64,000 nt of DNA, from contig NZ_JALLPK010000001.1 in NCBI RefSeq assembly GCF_023276375.1, forward strand, positions 1,674,001 through 1,738,000. Reading direction: 5' to 3'. The notes under the pieces were generated by a model that saw nothing but the letters and a program-made list of their open reading frames with translations, ran no database searches and was not told where the DNA came from. The DNA is from Halocatena marina. GTDB lineage: Archaea > Halobacteriota > Halobacteria > Halobacteriales > Haloarculaceae. The position numbers and the translations under genes were made by a program. Below, piece after piece: positions 54,337 through 63,447 of this stretch. How positions within the stretch are numbered: the first letter of the stretch is position 1; each line of letters starts with the position of its first letter.

Positions 54337-55314
54337 ATGAAGTTTGGTGTCTTCCTGAATCAGTACTACGACGAAGCCGGAGACTTCGTGGCGACTGATC
54401 TCTACGAACAAGCCGATCTGATTGAGCGCTTGGAGTTCGATTCGGTCACTGTCGGAGAACGGCACGTCCACGAAGAAGGATTCGTCGAACCACTCACAGC
54501 GCTTGCAGCCATCGCTGCTCGGACGGACAGCCTCACACTCGGAACCGCGGCGATGTTGCCTGCGCTATACAACCCGCTGAATCTCGCTGAGCAGGTAGCA
54601 ACGATCGATCGGCTCTCCGACGGTCGGATGTCGTTCGGCGCTGCACTTGGCTATCGAGCGCGTGAACTAGCACCGTTTGGCGTCGAGATGGACGAGCGGG
54701 TGGGGCGCTTTCTCGAATCGATCGGTCTTCTCAAGCAGTTCTGGACCGAAGACCGCATCAACCACACGGGTGACTACTGGTCATTCGACGATGCGTTCGT
54801 GTCGCCCCGACCGGATGATATCCCGATCTGGATCGGCGGCCACGCTGACATCGCCATCAAACGCGCTGCTTACCGTGGTGATGCGTGGATTGCGAGTGCG
54901 TCTTCGACGACCGACGACCTCACATCACAGATCGCATTCTACGAGGACGCACTCGACGAATTCGGAATGGCTCGCGAGAACAACGACGTGATTCTCATGC
55001 GTGATTGCTTTGTCGCCGACTCAGTCAGCGAGGCTCGATCGAAGATCGAACCGTATCTGCTGAATCTCTACCGACTGTACGCACGATGGGGACAGACGTA
55101 CCTCGACGAACACGAAATAGAAGTCGATTACGACGAGCTGAACGAGAAATTCGTCATCGGAACGCCCGAGGAGTGTATTGATCAGCTTCGAACGTATGCG
55201 GAACTCGGCGTCGATCACGTACTGATTCGGTGTCAGTTCCCAGGACAGCCTCAGTCGACGACGCTCGACTGCCTCAAACGATTTGGTGACGAGGTCATTC
55301 CCGCATTCAGATGA
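54337..55314 (+). CDS. LLM class flavin-dependent oxidoreductase
   Basis: 325 residues of the luciferase-like monooxygenase fold. Typical elements: MKFGVFLNQYYDE at the first strand, FDSVTVGERHVHEEGFVEPL, LGTAAMLPALYNPLNLAEQVATIDRLSDGRMSFGAALGYR (split here by the family's central loop) and IPIWIGGHADIAIKRAAYRG. Archaeal members use F420 or FMN. AAATTTATGAT (about 54246-54256) is a possible promoter. Its stop overlaps the next ATG (ATGA), so it is translationally coupled to a Gfo/Idh dehydrogenase. The substrate is unknown; monooxygenation or F420-linked oxidation in the same pathway is likely. Confidence 0.9.
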   Translation: MKFGVFLNQYYDEAGDFVATDLYEQADLIERLEFDSVTVGERHVHEEGFVEPLTALAAIAARTDSLTLGTAAMLPALYNPLNLAEQVATIDRLSDGRMSFGAALGYRARELAPFGVEMDERVGRFLESIGLLKQFWTEDRINHTGDYWSFDDAFVSPRPDDIPIWIGGHADIAIKRAAYRGDAWIASASSTTDDLTSQIAFYEDALDEFGMARENNDVILMRDCFVADSVSEARSKIEPYLLNLYRLYARWGQTYLDEHEIEVDYDELNEKFVIGTPEECIDQLRTYAELGVDHVLIRCQFPGQPQSTTLDCLKRFGDEVIPAFR

Positions 55315-56372
55315 CGATGAACATTGGTTACGTCGGTCTCAATCACCACCACCGCGATCCGTATCTCGACAGCATCGATCGACTCCCGCTCACCGTGACG
55401 GCGGTCGCAGACCGCGAGCACACTCCTTCGTCGCTCGGAATCGATCGTTTGGCGGCTCTTCCACACTATTCCGATCCCATCGAACTGTTCGATGATGCGG
55501 AGATCGACGTGGTTTGGCTCACCCTGTCTAACCGTTCGACGCCCACGATCATCGAGCAGGCGCTCGATCGTGGAATCCACGTTTTTACCGAGAAGCCAGC
55601 AGCGAGGACGGCAAACGATCTCCAACCAATCGTCGAAGCCGCTCGTGACACCGATTCGGTCGTTGGGGTCTCGTATGCTTGGCGCACGAACCCCGTCTCC
55701 GAGCAACTCCAACAGCTACGACGTGAGGGATTTTTCGGGACTGTTCGTGGATTCGACCTCCGGTTTGTTGCCTCTCAGTTGGCAGCCCGCGACACTGATC
55801 ACTATTTGTTCAATCGAGACGCCAGCCGTGGCGGGATTCTCCAGTGGCTCGGGATCCACTGGCTCGATCTGTTGCCGTGGATCCTCGATGATCCGATTGC
55901 TCGGGTTTGTGCGAACGCCGCGGGCAGTGACACCCCGGGAGTCGATATCGAAGATCGGGCCACCCTTCAGTTAGAGACGTGCTCAGGGGCTGTTGGGACG
56001 TTGACCTGTGGCTACTTCCTCCGCGCTGGGCGCTACGACACTAACATCGGAATCTACGGCGATGACGGGCACAGCAGATGGGACCCAATGGGTGAAACGT
56101 TCGGATTCGATGGTGAGACGACACTCGAACTCGACTCCTCAGGGGCAGAGTGGCAGGGAGCGGCTCACCGGCGCATTACGCATGAGTACCAGCCCACACC
56201 TGGATATGGGGGCCGATGGGGACTCTCCTTCATGGAACAGTTCCTCGACGCCTGCCGGGGGGACGGTGCTCCGCCCGCTGATCTCGATGATGCACTGACC
56301 GTCCTCCGCATCCTCGATGCGGCGTACGAGTCAGTCGATACCGGTGAGTGGGTTGACGTCATCGATGCGTAG
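55311..56372 (+). CDS. Gfo/Idh/MocA family oxidoreductase
   Basis: 353 residues. MNIGYVGLNHHHRDPYLDSI shows a modified Gly motif in the Rossmann loop; the EKP motif is in GIHVFTEKPAARTANDL (about 91-107) and the substrate domain has GGILQWLGIHWLDLLPWIL with the conserved His/Asp. A start two codons downstream (MNIGYVG) is possible. It overlaps the LLM gene by ATGA. The unusual triple His after the loop and long first turn set it apart from the two left-hand copies; the product may use a different cofactor geometry. Likely an oxidation step of the right-hand catabolic locus. Confidence 0.88.
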   Translation: MTMNIGYVGLNHHHRDPYLDSIDRLPLTVTAVADREHTPSSLGIDRLAALPHYSDPIELFDDAEIDVVWLTLSNRSTPTIIEQALDRGIHVFTEKPAARTANDLQPIVEAARDTDSVVGVSYAWRTNPVSEQLQQLRREGFFGTVRGFDLRFVASQLAARDTDHYLFNRDASRGGILQWLGIHWLDLLPWILDDPIARVCANAAGSDTPGVDIEDRATLQLETCSGAVGTLTCGYFLRAGRYDTNIGIYGDDGHSRWDPMGETFGFDGETTLELDSSGAEWQGAAHRRITHEYQPTPGYGGRWGLSFMEQFLDACRGDGAPPADLDDALTVLRILDAAYESVDTGEWVDVIDA

Positions 56373-57098
56373 CGAGAGAGTCGAATAAGACCCGCCGGTA
56401 GTCCGAATACGCTGACAGTCCGTGCCAACACAGTATCTCCTGTAGCAGACACGAGTGAGTCAGGTGATTCTGCATCGTGACTATTAACGAACGAAGTTGG
56501 ATACTGCATCTCCTGATCAAGACCATAGTTTGCGGCGAGTGCAGTGAATCCATTTCATCACATCTCACCGTACCGTACCGCATCGTATGTTAAAGCGATC
56601 TGTCGGAACGTTCCTATAGCACGTGTTCTTCGCTTTCGAAAGAGTACGTACTAGCAATCACACTGCTGGTGGATCCGTGGAGGCATCCAACCAGCCACGA
56701 TTTTCTGGCGTTGATCTCGCGTGTCAAACAACACATTTTTGTGACGAACTCGTTCTATGTTTACTAATGCCAAACACGAAGGACACTGCTCACATCCCTC
56801 TTAGAAAGCTACTTCACTCATCTATGGCCCGCGAGGATTACGGATGTACAGTTGTAATATGCTCAATTAGATGGTGTTTGGAGTGGGTAAACAGACGATG
56901 CCTGTCGAGACAATCACCGTCGCTTGAGTACGGTCAATCGGCTGGCTCGTGGCCACTTTGATACATAGTAGGAGTGAAAAGAATCACCCGACGAGACCCG
57001 GTTTGATGAGGAAACTGCAGGAGTGATAGCTTCATAATGTCAATAAAAGTTAGAAATGTTTATTATCCACCATTCTATAAGGCTTGCTAGAGTTCGAC
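56373..57098. other. Intergenic region upstream of the solute-binding protein
   Basis: About 730 bases. The one longer open frame (56623-56961 plus) has no recognisable domain and poor codon pattern. GTTTATTATCC (57058-57068) lies about 35 bases before the ATG at 57099 and is a good TATA element for the solute-binding protein. Confidence 0.5.
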
Positions 57099-59012
57099 AT
57101 GGATGAGCGTGGGAAAGACAGTAGTCAGAAGTACAGCTATCGAGATCCACCTGTTTCTCGGCGGGAATTGCTTGCGCTAACGAGTGGAGGAATGGCCATA
57201 GCGCTCGCCGGGTGTACCGGCGCTGCCAACCGCGGAGAGAGTGGAGAGAGTGGCGCATCGACAGGAGAGGCATTTACTGGTGCGCTGACGGGTCATCAGT
57301 CGACGAGTACGGACATACAGTTCAACCCGTACAATATCACGCTCGAGACGAGCACTCGGTCACAGACAGCGCTCTTTCCGTATCTTGCGGTGCAGTCGCT
57401 ATCGACGACCGAATGGATTCCTGTCGCCGCAAAAGACTGGTCGATCGATGGAACATCACTCACGGTTCAGCTTCTCGATGGCTTCACCTGGCACAACGGT
57501 GACCCGGTCACTATCGACGATCTTGAGCGGACACTGAAACTCAGTGCGCACATGAACTCGTATATGTCGGATTACGTAGAGTCGGCAGACGACATCACGG
57601 CGTCCAATGATACGACGGTAACGGTCAATCTTTCGAGTATGTTCAATTCCAGTGGACTGTATTCGAACGTATTCGGAAATATTCGGATCGATGTTCCAGA
57701 AGCTGTTTTCGGGTCGTATATGGAGGAATTTTCTGATGCAACCACGGAGAAAGAGCGCGACCGAATACGAAAAGAGGTCGGAGAGTTCAACTGGCGAGAG
57801 CCAGAACCCCACGCCTCCGGTCCGTTCGAGCTCGACTCCATCACGACACAAGCACTCCACTGTACCCAGTATGACGACTATCCGATTGCTGAGGTACAAA
57901 AAAACATCAATCGAAAGACAGGGTACGATCTCTCGACATATGGGACCGATCCAAACTACTCCGAGATGGAGTATCAACTCTCACAGACACGAAACAAAGT
58001 AACACAACTGGCGATTAGCGATACTCTTGATGGGGGCGATGGACTCGATATCGACAGCAAGGAGGAACTACAACAGAAGTTCCCACAGTATGCGGAGTAT
58101 CGTCAAATTCCAACCGGGTATGGGACAAGTATCATGTTCAACATGATCGATGGTGCCCACGCAGACGCATGGCGTGACCAACGAGTCAGAAAGGCGTTCG
58201 CACACATCATCGATCTCGAAGGGGTCGCCCAGCAGTTCTACGGTGACTTCACAGATACCCGACGTCGATTCTCTGGACTCACGCCCGTCCTCGAACAGAA
58301 ACTGTTTGATGAGGCGTTTCGCAACTCGCTCACCACGTACGATCACAATCCCGAGAAAGCCGCGGCTTTGCTCAGAGACGCTGGCTATACGAAGGACAAG
58401 TGGTGGATCAAGCCCAACGGTGAACCGTTGAAAGCAACCTTCCAGGGACCAACCTCCGTAGAGTACTATCTTCGGGGGTGGCAGGTGGCCGCCTCAAACC
58501 TCAGAAAGTTCGGTATCAAATCTCAGGTCGTTTCTATCGAGGGAACGACGTTCTTCTCGAAAACCCTTGGAAATCTCGAATGGGACCTCACGCGGTCTTA
58601 CTACGGTTCGATCGACGAGCCATCAGCCTATGATCTGTCTTGGATCCGGTACGATGGACCTGAAGAGCACGAATACTCATGGTTCTTAGAGCAACCTCAC
58701 GACGAGGCTGTCGTGACTGTTCCTCCGATCGGAAAGCCAGACAGCAACAAGACGATCACGATAAACATTACAGACACCTACAACGAGCTCACGAAAACGA
58801 TCGATCCGGATATGCTCTCAACACTATCGAAGCGGCTTTCGTGGGCGTTCAACCAGACAGTCCCAAAAATCCCAATCGGTCAAGTCAACTACTCGTGGTA
58901 TATGACCAGCGATAGCTGGAACTACCCAGCAAAGGATCACAGTCTCGGTAATCTATATCCATTCACGTGGAGTCTGCCACAGATCGGTGCACTACAGCGT
59001 AAATCGGCGTGA
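57099..59012 (+). CDS. ABC transporter solute-binding lipoprotein, Dpp/Opp type
   Basis: 637 residues. Tat lipoprotein signal: SRRELLALTSGG (20-31) and LAGC with Cys39. The SBP family 5 pattern is visible at LLDGFTWHNGDPVTIDDLER (about 130-150), the long middle domain, RVRKAFAHIIDLEGVAQQFYGDF and the C-terminal IPIGQVNYSWYM. The ATG at 57099 is preferred over a TTG five codons earlier. The transporter's permeases (62421 and 63448) follow in the same direction after two enzyme genes. It is a distant paralogue of the partial protein at the left edge. Ligand unknown. Confidence 0.92.
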   Translation: MDERGKDSSQKYSYRDPPVSRRELLALTSGGMAIALAGCTGAANRGESGESGASTGEAFTGALTGHQSTSTDIQFNPYNITLETSTRSQTALFPYLAVQSLSTTEWIPVAAKDWSIDGTSLTVQLLDGFTWHNGDPVTIDDLERTLKLSAHMNSYMSDYVESADDITASNDTTVTVNLSSMFNSSGLYSNVFGNIRIDVPEAVFGSYMEEFSDATTEKERDRIRKEVGEFNWREPEPHASGPFELDSITTQALHCTQYDDYPIAEVQKNINRKTGYDLSTYGTDPNYSEMEYQLSQTRNKVTQLAISDTLDGGDGLDIDSKEELQQKFPQYAEYRQIPTGYGTSIMFNMIDGAHADAWRDQRVRKAFAHIIDLEGVAQQFYGDFTDTRRRFSGLTPVLEQKLFDEAFRNSLTTYDHNPEKAAALLRDAGYTKDKWWIKPNGEPLKATFQGPTSVEYYLRGWQVAASNLRKFGIKSQVVSIEGTTFFSKTLGNLEWDLTRSYYGSIDEPSAYDLSWIRYDGPEEHEYSWFLEQPHDEAVVTVPPIGKPDSNKTITINITDTYNELTKTIDPDMLSTLSKRLSWAFNQTVPKIPIGQVNYSWYMTSDSWNYPAKDHSLGNLYPFTWSLPQIGALQRKSA

Positions 59013-59171
59013 ATATACTCGATTACCGCTGTACTGCTCGATGGGACGTAAGACAGTACACGCTGTGAGCTGCTACGCTGACCGCAATTCGAGAGCGTCG
59101 CTTTTCAACCCGCGGTAGACTGGTTCCTATCCAAAGTATTTTAAAGTCTGATAGTAAGAGTGCGACAGACC

Positions 59172-60860
59172 ATGATTGACAGTCACTTCCATATTTGGAC
59201 ACAGGATAACTCGACCGAGGTGAAGCGAGCCGAGCGAGCAGCACAGCTACGGCGTGAAGCCGAGGCACTTGGAATCGAGAAGATCTGTTTGATCGGCGAG
59301 CACGGCGAAACGATCGAGGAATGTCGGGCGGCAAATAGAATCGTCGCAAAGTACGTCGAGGAGCATCCCGACCTATTCCACGGATGGGCAGTTGTCAACC
59401 CACGGCTCGGTGAAGCGGCAGTCACTGAGTTCCGTCGAGCGATCGAAGCGGACGGTCTCATCGGACTTAAACACCACTCACAGTGGTCGAAGATGCCGTG
59501 TTCTGACCCGAAAATGCATCCACTCGCGGAGGCAGCCGTAGAGATGAACGCTCCACTGCTTGCCCACGTGACACACCGTCGTGAGCCGGCCCTCAACGAG
59601 AGACCCCACGAATCTCAAACGGAAGACGCTCTAAAACTCGCCCAGCAGTTTCCGGACCTGACGTTCATTTCGGCGCATATCGGGGCTGGCGGTGACTGGG
59701 AGCGCCGCATCAAGAACATTCAACACCAAGACAACATCTACCTCGACACGAGCGGGACCAACTGCGAAGCCGGCCAACTGGAGATGGCACGAGAGTACCT
59801 CGGGACCGACCGATTGGTGTTCGGGACCGACACGTGGCTGCTTCCGGGCGTCGGAAAGCTCGAAGGAGCAGATCTACTTCCGCAAGAAAAAGCGGAGATA
59901 GCCTACCGGATTGAGACGCTCATTCCAGAGACAGTTCCGACGAAACTCGACGAGACAACGCTCGAAGCGCGTATCGAGAGCGCTCGTCGTCGTTTTCTGA
60001 CCGCCAAGGAACCATGTGCAGAGACGGTTGTAGACGTGAACGCGTTCGTCGGAAATTACCCGTTCTCTCCACTCGATGCGTCCACAACGGACCTGATCGC
60101 ACTGATGGATGAGAAAGGCGTCGACAAAGCAATCGTCACCTCGATCGACAGCGTTATGTATAGGAATTGTCACTCGGGAAATATTGAACTCGCCGAGAAG
60201 ATCCGTGGCCACGAAGATCGACTCATCCCCTTTGCGACGATCAATCCGACCTATCCGGCGTGGGAACAGGATCTGAACCAGTGTCTCGACGAGTTGGGAA
60301 TGAAGGGCGTCAAACTCCTTCCGGCGTACCACGACTACGATCTGAACGATCCGGGGATCGTGGCGTTGCTGAATCACTGTGCTGATCGAGACGTGCCCGT
60401 CACGTTCGTCGCTACGCTCGAAGATCAGCGCAAGCGACATCCCCTGATCAATCTGCGCGAACACGATGGGATCCGGAGAGATTTCTGGGCGGACAAACAG
60501 GTCGACGATCTGATCGACGTGCTCACAACCTGTCCTGAAACGGATGTCATCATCGCTGACGCGTGGGAGCACGCTTTCCGGATCAAAGAAGAGGTGTGTA
60601 CTGTCCAGCAGTCAGGTGTTCGTCTGAACAATACGGTACGGAGCGGTGAGACGTTGTTCGTTCTCGGCGATCTATTCATGTTTTTCACATACCAAGGCAG
60701 CAGAATTGTTGAGCAGATCGGCGTCGATCACCTCGTCACCGGCCCCCAGTTGCCGTTCAAGACGTTCGAATCCTACGACAACTACGCGAACCACCTGCCA
60801 GTCACTGACGAAGAGCGCCAGCAAATCCGGAGCGGGAATATCCTCACACTTCTCCGGTGA
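59172..60860 (+). CDS. Tandem amidohydrolase (amidohydrolase-2 type), two domains fused
   Basis: 562 residues made of two TIM-barrel amidohydrolase-2 units. The first (about 1-275) has HFHIW with the metal-binding His pair (His5, His7), LIGLKHHSQWSKM, LLAHVTHRRE, TFISAHIGAGGDW and LVFGTDTWLLPG. The second (about 283-562) has VVDVNAFVGNYPF in place of the metal HxH, GVKLLPAYHDYDLND and a C-terminal DHLVTGPQLPF; its first metal His residues are replaced, so it may be structural or regulatory. The start ATG at 59172 begins directly at the first strand, four codons inside the longer frame. TATTTTAAAG (around 59137-59146) is a likely promoter. Family members hydrolyse or decarboxylate small acids. 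Confidence 0.85.
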   Translation: MIDSHFHIWTQDNSTEVKRAERAAQLRREAEALGIEKICLIGEHGETIEECRAANRIVAKYVEEHPDLFHGWAVVNPRLGEAAVTEFRRAIEADGLIGLKHHSQWSKMPCSDPKMHPLAEAAVEMNAPLLAHVTHRREPALNERPHESQTEDALKLAQQFPDLTFISAHIGAGGDWERRIKNIQHQDNIYLDTSGTNCEAGQLEMAREYLGTDRLVFGTDTWLLPGVGKLEGADLLPQEKAEIAYRIETLIPETVPTKLDETTLEARIESARRRFLTAKEPCAETVVDVNAFVGNYPFSPLDASTTDLIALMDEKGVDKAIVTSIDSVMYRNCHSGNIELAEKIRGHEDRLIPFATINPTYPAWEQDLNQCLDELGMKGVKLLPAYHDYDLNDPGIVALLNHCADRDVPVTFVATLEDQRKRHPLINLREHDGIRRDFWADKQVDDLIDVLTTCPETDVIIADAWEHAFRIKEEVCTVQQSGVRLNNTVRSGETLFVLGDLFMFFTYQGSRIVEQIGVDHLVTGPQLPFKTFESYDNYANHLPVTDEERQQIRSGNILTLLR

Positions 60861-61422
60861 GCATCGATTCGCTCACGGTGTCTGTCACTCACAGATTCTG
60901 TTCTCACACTGATTGATGTCGCTGTCGTAGACGAGAGGGACACCGTCTGGTAGTCAACACAAGGACGCAGCAAACCCAAGAGCAATATTTAATCGATCGT
61001 CTGGCCCCGAGAAACAAATCAGTGTCAGCATTAGAGATTAACAGAGATAACTCACAGGGTGGCTGTCTGTGACGTACCAGACACAGCACGACAGTTGCGT
61101 GATGGACTACACCACAATCACAGGAGCGACGAATACCGCTCGATAAGCGATAAGTACACCAAAGATCGTGATGTAAACGTACAATCTGCTCTTTCGTTTC
61201 GAACGAGCTGGAACCGATTGTGTTACACTCGTACGTTCGTAATCCCTAAGATACGTACCACTTGTGTAACATACGCATATTCGTCCTCTTCGAGTCGCGT
61301 CATCAATAGGTACAACGTTCAAGTAAAACGTGAAGGGATCACCCACGTTTTGTTATCACAGACCACCATTGTGTACAGATCGTTCGAACCACACGACGAC
61401 AGGATCGCGGATTTTGCTAGTA
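60861..61422. other. Intergenic region, convergent genes
   Basis: About 560 bases between the amidohydrolase (plus) and the FAH-family gene (minus). Competing short open frames have no recognisable features. No repeat or RNA found. Confidence 0.5.
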
Positions 61423-62163
61423 CTACGGAGCCGTGACGTGGTTGCGAAGCGTTCCGACACCTTCGAACTCGACTTCAACGACATCACCCGCAGAGAGTGT
61501 GTCCGGCCCGTACGGAGTTCCGGTCGCAATCACATCGCCTGGTTCGAGCGTGATGAGCTGTGAGATATCCGAGATGAGTTCCTCGACGGAGAAAATCATC
61601 ATCTCCCGCGTTGTCTCCTGTTTCACTGTGCCGTTCTGTCGCAGTCGGAGCGTGGCGTCCTCGGGAACTTCATCCGGCGATGCGACGACAGGACCCATTG
61701 GCAGTGATCCGTCGAACGCTTTCCCACGCACCCAATTGCGCTCTTCGTGTTGGTCGTCACGGTTTGAGATGTCGTTCACGCATGTGAATCCTTCAACGTA
61801 CTCGAGAGCCACTGACTCATCGATCGCACGGCACTGGCGACTGATCACGATTCCGAACTCCGCCTCGAACTCGACAATCTCCTTTCCCGGCGGGAGTTCG
61901 ATTGCGTCTCCGTGGCCGACAACGCAGTTCGGACCTTTCATGAATAGTTCTGGTCGCTCTGGGCGATCCTCGAATCCTGACTCTTTCCGGTGGTCCATAT
62001 AGCCTCCCGCTTGGCAGATCACCTTGGACGGTGTTGCTGGTGGGAGAATATCAATCTCCACTGGATCGTACGTCTGTCCCCCCACTACGATGTGTCCATC
62101 CTGCGTCTCCCACTGGCCGACTCGTTCGAGACCCATTGCGTCCCTGAATCGAATGGTTCGCAT
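61423..62163 (-). CDS. Fumarylacetoacetate hydrolase family protein
   Basis: 246 residues. The metal-binding residues of the FAH fold are present: Glu100 and Glu102 in IVEFEAEFGIVI and Asp131 in CVNDISNRDDQ; FMKGPNCVVGHGDAIELP (75 on) and ITLEPGDVIATGTPYG are the other hallmark segments. Members cleave C-C bonds of acylpyruvates, hydrate 2-keto-pentenoates or decarboxylate oxaloacetate. In haloarchaeal pentose loci FAH-type enzymes dehydrate 2-keto-3-deoxy sugar acids, which would fit an upstream enolase-superfamily dehydratase. It lies on the opposite strand between the amidohydrolase and permease genes. Confidence 0.92.
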   Translation of the reverse strand: MRTIRFRDAMGLERVGQWETQDGHIVVGGQTYDPVEIDILPPATPSKVICQAGGYMDHRKESGFEDRPERPELFMKGPNCVVGHGDAIELPPGKEIVEFEAEFGIVISRQCRAIDESVALEYVEGFTCVNDISNRDDQHEERNWVRGKAFDGSLPMGPVVASPDEVPEDATLRLRQNGTVKQETTREMMIFSVEELISDISQLITLEPGDVIATGTPYGPDTLSAGDVVEVEFEGVGTLRNHVTAP

Positions 62164-62315
62164 CGTCAGTATGCGTTTCGAGGAGCGCTATATCGTCCTT
62201 TCGGTCGGCCAGTCATTTCACACCACCATGCAATGAGTTACCATGCGACCAAAAAATATAAATTGAATAAACACTATCGATCCGTTCGTGATTGATCGAA
62301 TACCACCACCAGAAA

Positions 62316-62325
62316 TTTTTATATC
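62316..62325 (+). promoter_or_regulatory. TATA box of the permease operon
   Basis: TTTTTATATC lies 96 bases before the permease ATG at 62421, predicting a leader of about 70 bases, longer than usual for haloarchaeal genes. No riboswitch-like structure was recognised in the leader. Confidence 0.4.
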
Positions 62326-62420
62326 ATATTTAACACTAATGGAGCGGAATGTTTCACAGTGGTCTCTGAGACGGTTAGCATCGAGGAGTCGGGCAACAAG
62401 AACAGGCATCAGACAGAAAC

Positions 62421-63440
62421 ATGACATCAGCTGATTACTTCATAAAACGAACCATTCAGGGAGTGTTCACCTTTTTCGCCGTTATGAGCATCACCTTCGC
62501 TATGATACGCCTGATGCCGGGTGGGCCGATGGATTTCCTCCGGGCGCAGATGTCACAGCAGGTCGGTGGACAGATGACGCAGGCGGAAATGGACCGAAAG
62601 CTCGAACTCTTTACGAACATGCATCCGGACCGCCCGCTCCACGAACAGTATTTCGGATACATCGAACACGTCCTCAGCGGTGATCTCGGCCGGTCGATCT
62701 GGTACAACGAACCGGTCGCGGAAATCTTGGGTGCAGCGATGCCGTGGACGATATTCATCTCGATCGTCTCGTTGGTGGTGATCTATGCCGCCGGTGTTTC
62801 CCTTGGGGCCATCATGGCGTACATCGAAGGCTCCAAATTCGATATCTCGTCGTCGATGTTGTCGATCGTGATTACGTCTGTTCCCTTCTACATCGTGGCC
62901 ATCGTCTTAGTCTGGTTTTTAGGGTACCAGTGGGGTCTCTTTCCGATTAGCGGACAGTTCGGAGAAAATGTTCGTCCGGGATATAACACGGCTTTCATCC
63001 AAAGCATTCTCTACTATGGGGCGCTACCGATTATCTCACTCGTGCTTGCCGGCTTTGGCCGAATCGCGCTGTCGATGCGTGGTAACAGTATCCAGACCCT
63101 CGGCGCGGATTACCTCCGCGTGGCTCGCCTCCGTGGACTCTCACAGCGACGAATCGCGCTTCGATACGTGGCGCGCAACGCGTTCTTGCCGATGTACACC
63201 GGGATGATGATCTCAATCGGGACGCTGTTTGGCAGTTCGATCATCTTAGAGCAGATCTTCAGTTATCCTGGCGTGGGATACTACATGTTCCGTGCGGTCA
63301 GTTCCCGCGATTACCCCCTAATGATGGGGACGTTTCTCTTTATCACGTTGGGCGTGATCGTGGGCGTCTACATCGCGGATCTAACGTACGGATACGTCGA
63401 TCCGCGTGCTGGTGGAGGTGGTGAGCGTGAAGCGTTCTAA
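62421..63440 (+). CDS. ABC transporter permease, DppB/OppB type
   Basis: 339 residues with six membrane helices. The N-terminal DYFIKRTIQGVFTFFAVMSI and MPGGPMDF are typical of DppB-type permeases; the cytoplasmic coupling (EAA) loop is RVARLRGLSQRRIALRYVAR (about 230-250). FSYPGVGYYMFRAVSSRDYP precedes the last helix. The stop is seven bases before the start of the next permease. With the lipoprotein at 57099 it forms an importer for peptides, oligosaccharides or another organic solute. Confidence 0.95.
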   Translation: MTSADYFIKRTIQGVFTFFAVMSITFAMIRLMPGGPMDFLRAQMSQQVGGQMTQAEMDRKLELFTNMHPDRPLHEQYFGYIEHVLSGDLGRSIWYNEPVAEILGAAMPWTIFISIVSLVVIYAAGVSLGAIMAYIEGSKFDISSSMLSIVITSVPFYIVAIVLVWFLGYQWGLFPISGQFGENVRPGYNTAFIQSILYYGALPIISLVLAGFGRIALSMRGNSIQTLGADYLRVARLRGLSQRRIALRYVARNAFLPMYTGMMISIGTLFGSSIILEQIFSYPGVGYYMFRAVSSRDYPLMMGTFLFITLGVIVGVYIADLTYGYVDPRAGGGGEREAF

Positions 63441-63447
63441 TGAAAAC

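Noticed and set aside
61059..61436. 125-codon plus-strand frame
   Set aside because: Overlaps the 3' end of the FAH-family gene and has no domain pattern.
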